From NCBI GenBank assembly GCA_003532555.1, contig DOEU01000078.1:1-6195 (forward strand): a stretch of 6,195 bases of DNA. The letters run 5' to 3'. The stretch is from Verrucomicrobiota bacterium (lineage in GTDB: Bacteria; Verrucomicrobiota; Kiritimatiellia; Kiritimatiellales; Pontiellaceae). The translations under genes were made by a program, and so were the position numbers. Within the stretch, counting starts at the first letter, position 1; every line of letters begins with the position of its first letter. Shown here piece after piece: positions 1 to 3,702 of this stretch. The notes under the pieces are model-generated. The model searched no databases. It was not told the DNA's origin and saw only the letters and a program-made list of their open reading frames with translations.

Positions 1-1818
1 GCTATGACTTATCTTCAGCGGATTGCTGCAAAACTGGCAGCACTGAGCCAGACGAAGCAGTCTGCGGATCGGGCGCGGGCGCTTGCAGAGGTAGAACGTT
101 CTTGGAACAAAGAACTAAGGGTCTTTGGATTGCCTTCAGATGAAGTTTCGCAGGCGAAAAAATCAGAATCTGAATTGGCGGTTGATGAAATGGTGGAGCG
201 TGTGCAAGCGATTCAAATTCCAAGTTTAGATTTTCGCGATGCAGACATTCGCGATGTGGTTCTGTTCTTAACGGAAACATGCCGGCGTCAAGATTCCAAA
301 GGAATCAATATTCTCACATTGGGAACAGATGAAATGATGAGCGGTAGTATTACGATTTCCATTCGGGATTTAAGCCTATTTGAAGCGCTCCAATATATCA
401 CTGAAATGGCCTCCCTTAAATTTGAAGTTCAAGCGAATGCGGTCGCAATTATGCCGGTTGGCTATGTGGCTCCAAGTGAATTGCAATTGGTTTCTTACGA
501 TGTCATTCCTGAAGTAGGACAAGAGTTAGAAAATATGTCAGGCGATTCTGGGGGTGGAATTGATGATCTATTTGGGGATACATCCACAACAAGTGTAGGA
601 GGCCCGATCGATGTAGTTGGCTTTTTTTCAATTGTAGAATGGCCTCAAGGTTCTTCTGCCGTTTATCAGCCAAACTTCCATAAGTTGTTTGTCAAAAATA
701 CACCCAAGAATTTGGGTCAAGTAGAAGATATTCTTTATGATTTGAAGGAAGAAGCGATTAAGCGACGCTCTCAGCAGGTAGAAATCGAAGCTAAATTTGT
801 TGAGTACAATGAAGGCGCTCTTGAGGAGTTAGGTTTTGATTGGACCATCTATGATGATGGTGACTTGGCTGATTTCTCTCTAAAGCAGGGTGGAACCTAT
901 TTCACCCGAGGAAATACCTATCCCGTAAATGGGGGCGTATTGGGTGCGGGTAATGATGGTATTGTTTATAATGACCGTGTATCAGGTGCAAAGACGATTA
1001 GCCCAGTCAATGGGGTTGATGGCCAGAGTTTATTTGGCACAGCACAGCGTGATAATACCTCAGCATTTGATTCAGCAGGACGAAATGGAATAGGTGGACT
1101 TGCCTCGTTGCTGGGCGGGTCTCCGGCCACATTGGTTCTGCGGAATGATAATGATTTACCGCTCGATTTAGCGATCAGCGCGATGGAACAAGAAGGAACC
1201 GCGGATGTTCTTTCTGCGCCAAAAGTAACGACCAAGAGTGGTAATGAAGCTGTTATTCGGGTGGTCGAAGTGCATCGGTATCCGCAGGATTATGATGTTG
1301 AGACGGGGCAGCGTACAGCGCCAGTTGTGAAGCCCCAAGATTGGGAAGAGTATGATTTAGGTGTAGTCCTTAAAGTAACACCTGTGGTGGATGTGGAGAG
1401 TAATACGATAGATCTGGATCTGCAGCCTGAAATCACGAAGTTCCTTGGTTATGACCAGTACTTAGTTGGGATTAATGCGTATGAGTCGGGTGGAAATAAT
1501 GTTTCCCAGTTATTTGGCAATTCAGAGGAATTAATAGCTCGTATGCCTTACTTTGAAAAAAGAAGCATCCAGACGCAAGTGACCATATCTGATGGTAGTA
1601 CGGTTGTTATGGGCGGCTTGGTGGATGAGCGCACAGAGACGTTCCGAGACCAAGTGCCATTTCTTGGTGACATTCCATATATCGGTCGATTCTTCCGATC
1701 AGAAGGCTCTCGTAATCAGAAAAAGAATTTGGTGATTACCGTGAAAGCAACTCAGGTTGATGACCGGGGGATGACGCGAGAAGAGCGTGAACTTGAGCGC
1801 GCTAATGCGGCTCGCTAA
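1..1818 (+). CDS. Secretin family protein, type IV pilus/type II secretion outer-membrane channel (5'-partial)
   Basis: The product probably forms a multimeric outer-membrane pore for type IV pilus or type II-like secretion. The frame is open to the left edge; the first ATG (position 4) has only three bases upstream, so the true start is probably outside. Numbering from that Met: residues 1-60 are helical and charged; about 70-152 resemble a secretin N0/STN domain (begins IPSLDFRDADIRDV); about 160-250 form a second periplasmic domain (FHKLFVKNTPKNLGQVEDIL); 256-582 form the secretin core. Core hallmarks are VEIEAKFVE (259-267), DVLSAPKVTTKSG (401-413), a Val/Gly-rich strand VVMGGLVDE, and the family signature VPFLGDIPYIGRFF (551-564). 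Gly/Asp-rich insertions lie at about 177-201 and 284-375, and a charged tail follows the last strand. Overall the protein resembles, by recall, Amuc_1098-like secretins of Verrucomicrobia; PilQ or GspD are the broader alternatives. No signal peptide is visible because the N-terminus is missing. The gene ends at a strong terminator and is probably last in its operon. Confidence 0.88.
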   Translation, partial: AMTYLQRIAAKLAALSQTKQSADRARALAEVERSWNKELRVFGLPSDEVSQAKKSESELAVDEMVERVQAIQIPSLDFRDADIRDVVLFLTETCRRQDSKGINILTLGTDEMMSGSITISIRDLSLFEALQYITEMASLKFEVQANAVAIMPVGYVAPSELQLVSYDVIPEVGQELENMSGDSGGGIDDLFGDTSTTSVGGPIDVVGFFSIVEWPQGSSAVYQPNFHKLFVKNTPKNLGQVEDILYDLKEEAIKRRSQQVEIEAKFVEYNEGALEELGFDWTIYDDGDLADFSLKQGGTYFTRGNTYPVNGGVLGAGNDGIVYNDRVSGAKTISPVNGVDGQSLFGTAQRDNTSAFDSAGRNGIGGLASLLGGSPATLVLRNDNDLPLDLAISAMEQEGTADVLSAPKVTTKSGNEAVIRVVEVHRYPQDYDVETGQRTAPVVKPQDWEEYDLGVVLKVTPVVDVESNTIDLDLQPEITKFLGYDQYLVGINAYESGGNNVSQLFGNSEELIARMPYFEKRSIQTQVTISDGSTVVMGGLVDERTETFRDQVPFLGDIPYIGRFFRSEGSRNQKKNLVITVKATQVDDRGMTREERELERANAAR

Positions 1819-1838
1819 GAAGTTCAATGTTTAATCTC

Positions 1839-1865
1839 AACCCGTTCATAAGAGCGGGTTTTTTT
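1839..1865 (+). terminator. Intrinsic terminator after the secretin gene
   Basis: The arms AACCCGTTC (1839-1847) and GAGCGGGTT (1852-1860) pair over nine positions, with one G-U wobble, around the loop ATAA. A run of seven T (1859-1865) follows immediately. It lies 21 bases after the secretin stop and 33 bases before the ribosome-binding site of the exonuclease, so it separates the two genes although they share a strand. This is a textbook Rho-independent terminator. Confidence 0.92.
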
Positions 1866-1887
1866 GTATGCAGAAGATAGGTGCAAC

Positions 1888-1893
1888 AAGGAG
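1888..1893 (+). promoter_or_regulatory. Shine-Dalgarno sequence of the DnaQ-like exonuclease
   Basis: AAGGAG sits five bases before the ATG at 1899. This decides the start: an in-frame GTG at 1881 would place the Shine-Dalgarno sequence inside the coding region, and the six extra residues (MQQGEK) precede the first conserved beta strand without belonging to the family. Confidence 0.85.
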
Positions 1894-1898
1894 AAAAA

Positions 1899-2507
1899 AT
1901 GAAATTTGTTGCTTTTGATTTAGAGACGACGGGAACACAACCGAATGAAAATGCAATTGTAGAGATTGGAGCTGTTCGATTCAGCGGATCTGAACCAAGG
2001 GAAGGGTTTGGAAGATTAATTAATCCGGGTATGCTGATACCTGCAGATGCTTCTCGTGTAAATGGGATTACGGATGAGATGGTAAAAGACGCACCTCCGA
2101 TTGGAAGTATATTGAGTGAGTTTGCCGATTTCTGTGGGGAGCTTCCTTTAGTTGCTCATAATGCTCCCTTTGATTTTAAATTTTTATTGTCGGACGTCAA
2201 TCGATTGAAAGGGCGAGCTCCAAAAGGCTCGGTGTTAGATACGTTAAGTTTGGCACGAAAGGTATTTCCAGGAATGGCAAATTATAAATTATGGACTTTG
2301 GTTCGTCATTTTGAGTTCCCGAGTGGCACCTTTCATCGGGCAGAGGAAGATAGCATGTATTGCGGTCTGTTATTTGCAAAGATTGTTGAAACAATCGAGT
2401 TACGAGGAGAGGAGGCGTCTGTTGAGAACCTCTCTTCTATAATGGGGAAAGAAGCGTTTCAGTTTCCGCAATTTAAAGCGGCATCCGATCAGATGAACCT
2501 TTTCTAG
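1899..2507 (+). CDS. DnaQ-like DEDDh 3'-5' exonuclease (DNA polymerase III epsilon family)
   Basis: This 202-residue protein should remove nucleotides from DNA 3' ends using two metal ions, in proofreading or repair. All DEDDh motifs are visible: ExoI FDLETTG with D7 and E9, ExoII HNAPFDFKFL with D92, and ExoIII HRAEED with H146 and D151. An additional conserved LDTLSLAR segment begins at L113. It is shorter than E. coli epsilon (243 residues) and has no polymerase-alpha tether of that kind. It ends in QMNLF (198-202), close to the bacterial beta-clamp consensus QL(S/D)LF, so recruitment to the sliding clamp is likely by inference. The start is fixed by AAGGAG five bases upstream. A terminator lies just upstream, so the gene needs its own promoter or readthrough; I could not pick out a clear promoter. 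The stop overlaps that of the convergent HNH gene. It may be the replicative proofreader or a separate repair exonuclease; sequence alone does not decide, hence no symbol is given. Confidence 0.9.
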   Translation: MKFVAFDLETTGTQPNENAIVEIGAVRFSGSEPREGFGRLINPGMLIPADASRVNGITDEMVKDAPPIGSILSEFADFCGELPLVAHNAPFDFKFLLSDVNRLKGRAPKGSVLDTLSLARKVFPGMANYKLWTLVRHFEFPSGTFHRAEEDSMYCGLLFAKIVETIELRGEEASVENLSSIMGKEAFQFPQFKAASDQMNLF

Positions 2508-2809
2508 GCTTCCTCTTTGAGTTGCTTCAAAATAAGTTCAGCAGGGGTGAGATACGCTTTCTCATTATTGCATTTTTTGCATGCGGGAACACAGTTGGAT
2601 CTATTGCTTTTCCCTCCTCTGATAACGGGAAGAATGTGGTCCATGGTTAGCTCGTTAGATGAAAAGGTTTTGTTGCAATAGTAACATGTTCTAGCTGCAA
2701 GCTGCTTTTCCCACCAAGGAGATTTTCGCAAGGCTCGCGCCTTCTCACGTTCTCGTTTGCAGTGAGCTTCATCTTTTTGAATATCGATCCAGTCATCAGG
2801 CTGTTTCAT
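2504..2809 (-). CDS. Small HNH endonuclease
   Basis: This 101-residue protein is a compact metal-dependent nuclease of the HNH family with a zinc-stabilised fold. The first zinc pair is C42-x2-C45 (CYYC) and the second C77-x2-C80 (CKKC). Between them lie D57-H58 in MDHILPVIRGG, with H58 the expected general base, and the central N72; the last motif continues as CNNEK with N81. These are the full set of residues expected for the fold. Residues 11-40 are strongly basic and helical (KREREKARALRKS), suitable for DNA contact. No phage packaging, toxin-immunity or methylase gene is adjacent, so the physiological target is unknown; a stand-alone repair, defence or domesticated mobile nuclease are all possible. 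The gene starts at ATG 2809-2807 with only a weak AGG eight bases upstream. It converges on the exonuclease, sharing CTAG as both stops, and is divergent from msrB across a 99-base gap in which I see no confident promoter. Confidence 0.87.
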   Translation of the reverse strand: MKQPDDWIDIQKDEAHCKREREKARALRKSPWWEKQLAARTCYYCNKTFSSNELTMDHILPVIRGGKSNRSNCVPACKKCNNEKAYLTPAELILKQLKEEA

Positions 2810-2908
2810 GATTTAAACCTAGCGGTTGGATTTAGGAAGGATCAATGTAAAACCGAGGTGGAATCAGAAATGATTGAACGATAAGAGGGATGCAAGGTCT
2901 ATGTAGCT

Positions 2909-3418
2909 GTGAAAAAAAGAATACCAAAAATCAATAGCGTTATTGCAGTCTCGATCGGTTTGGTGAGTTGTGAAGCCGTCGGAGAGTTGGAGAAAAAAGA
3001 TTCTATGGATAAATTAGTAAAGACAGATACAGAGTGGAAGGAAGTGTTAACGGATGAGCAGTTTTATGTGACTCGACAGGCAGGAACTGAACGGGCTTTT
3101 TCAGGGGAATATTGGAATCATAAAGAGAAAGGTCTTTATGCATGTGTGTGCTGCGGATCAAAACTATTTCGTTCGGATGCTAAATTTGATTCTGGTTGTG
3201 GCTGGCCAAGCTATTTTGAGCCTGTTTCCGAAAGAGCGATTACAGAACGCAGAGATATTTCACATGGAATGATTCGAACCGAGGTGACTTGTACGCGGTG
3301 TGATGCTCATTTAGGACATGTATTTCGCGATGGACCTCCACCCACTGGGTTGCGCTACTGCATTAATTCTACATCTATCCGGTTCTGCGATTTAGCGGAT
3401 AAGAAGAACGCAGAATAG
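2909..3418 (+). CDS. msrB: Peptide-methionine (R)-S-oxide reductase, predicted lipoprotein form
   Basis: MsrB reduces the R epimer of methionine sulfoxide in oxidised proteins. Visible landmarks are two zinc pairs, C79/C82 (CVCC) and C128/C131 (CTRC); the core [14 protein letters not shown] with C97 in the usual resolving-cysteine position; HGMIRTEV; the motif [24 protein letters not shown]; and catalytic C151. The catalytic domain (about 43-162) is complete. Residues 1-21 form a basic N-terminus, a hydrophobic stretch and the lipobox LVSC with C21 as lipidation site; E22 at +2 does not suggest inner-membrane retention. The protein is therefore predicted to act in the periplasm, probably anchored to the outer membrane. 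This requires the GTG start at 2909, preceded by AAGG eleven bases upstream; the frame is closed by a TAA at 2882. An internal ATG at 3005 (M33) would give a 137-residue cytosolic enzyme of normal MsrB length, with GGAG twelve bases before it. The lipobox favours GTG. No msrA or thioredoxin-like reductant partner lies in the window. Confidence 0.93.
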   Translation: MKKRIPKINSVIAVSIGLVSCEAVGELEKKDSMDKLVKTDTEWKEVLTDEQFYVTRQAGTERAFSGEYWNHKEKGLYACVCCGSKLFRSDAKFDSGCGWPSYFEPVSERAITERRDISHGMIRTEVTCTRCDAHLGHVFRDGPPPTGLRYCINSTSIRFCDLADKKNAE

Positions 3419-3419
3419 A

Positions 3420-3540
3420 GCCAAGAAAGATCCGTCATCGGATCTATTATTTGTTTCATTTTATGCCAAATACCGCATTTGCGATACCCCGCCAGTATGG
3501 CAACTTCATTATTATCAAATGAAAACGTACATTTCTTGGC
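3420..3540. repeat. Spaced 9-base inverted repeat in the convergent intergenic region
   Basis: GCCAAGAAA (3420-3428) is repeated exactly in inverted orientation as TTTCTTGGC (3532-3540). Between them lie the msrB terminator hairpin and a small palindrome GCCA-GTA-TGGC (3491-3501). A transcript of this stretch could fold into a branched structure. A nine-base match across about 120 bases can arise by chance, so no function is assigned. Confidence 0.35.
3428..3456 (+). terminator. Probable intrinsic terminator after msrB
   Basis: AGATCCG (3428-3434) and CGGATCT (3439-3445) form a perfect seven-base-pair stem with loop TCAT, starting nine bases after the msrB stop. The following tract (ATTATTTGTTT) is T-rich but interrupted, so the terminator is weaker than the one at 1839. 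On the opposite strand the hairpin is followed by TTCTTGG, so it might also stop leftward transcription from the large fusion gene, about 260 bases after its stop codon. Confidence 0.6.
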
Positions 3541-3702
3541 ATGGAAATGGTTGCAGCCTTTTATGTGACAGACTTTGATTTTTCTGCACCATCGTTGCGA
3601 TTAGTGTTCTTATCATTGTCAGCTACTTCTATTTAATGAATCTATTTATAAGATATTAAATACAAAGAGATGAAAAAAACAGAATGGATTCGCGGATGAA
3701 GC
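3446..3702. other. AT-rich spacer between convergent genes, no gene recognised
   Basis: This stretch separates the 3' end of msrB from the 3' end of the fusion gene. It contains stop codons in all frames and only very short open frames (for example 31 codons from ATG 3541) with no ribosome-binding site. No tRNA-like, riboswitch-like or insertion-sequence features were seen. The run of seven A at 3673-3679 reads as seven T on the minus strand, 24-30 bases beyond the fusion-gene stop, but no good hairpin precedes it, so a terminator there is uncertain. Confidence 0.6.

Noticed and set aside
966..1235. Open frame on the minus strand inside the secretin gene
   Set aside because: It is fully covered by a strongly supported gene on the other strand, and its translation has no recognisable motifs.
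1881..1883. GTG at 1881 as the exonuclease start
   Set aside because: A good AAGGAG lies downstream of it, correctly spaced for the ATG at 1899, and the extra residues are not part of the family fold.
1899..2809. The exonuclease plus HNH pair as a phage-defence island
   Set aside because: No restriction, methylase, sensor or mobile-element genes accompany the pair, and convergent orientation argues against a co-transcribed defence operon.
2810..2908. Divergent promoters between the HNH gene and msrB (for example TTGGAT at 2826 with TAAAAC downstream)
   Set aside because: The hexamers match the sigma-70 consensus poorly and the placement is not better than chance; promoters are expected here but cannot be located by eye.
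3541..3636. A 31-codon open frame on the plus strand in the convergent spacer
   Set aside because: It has no ribosome-binding site, no recognisable motif, and a length expected by chance in AT-rich sequence.
3671..3702. Possible minus-strand terminator: GAATCCATTC followed by seven T after the fusion gene
   Set aside because: The palindrome allows at most three to four base pairs with a tiny loop, too weak to support a hairpin call; only the T run is convincing.
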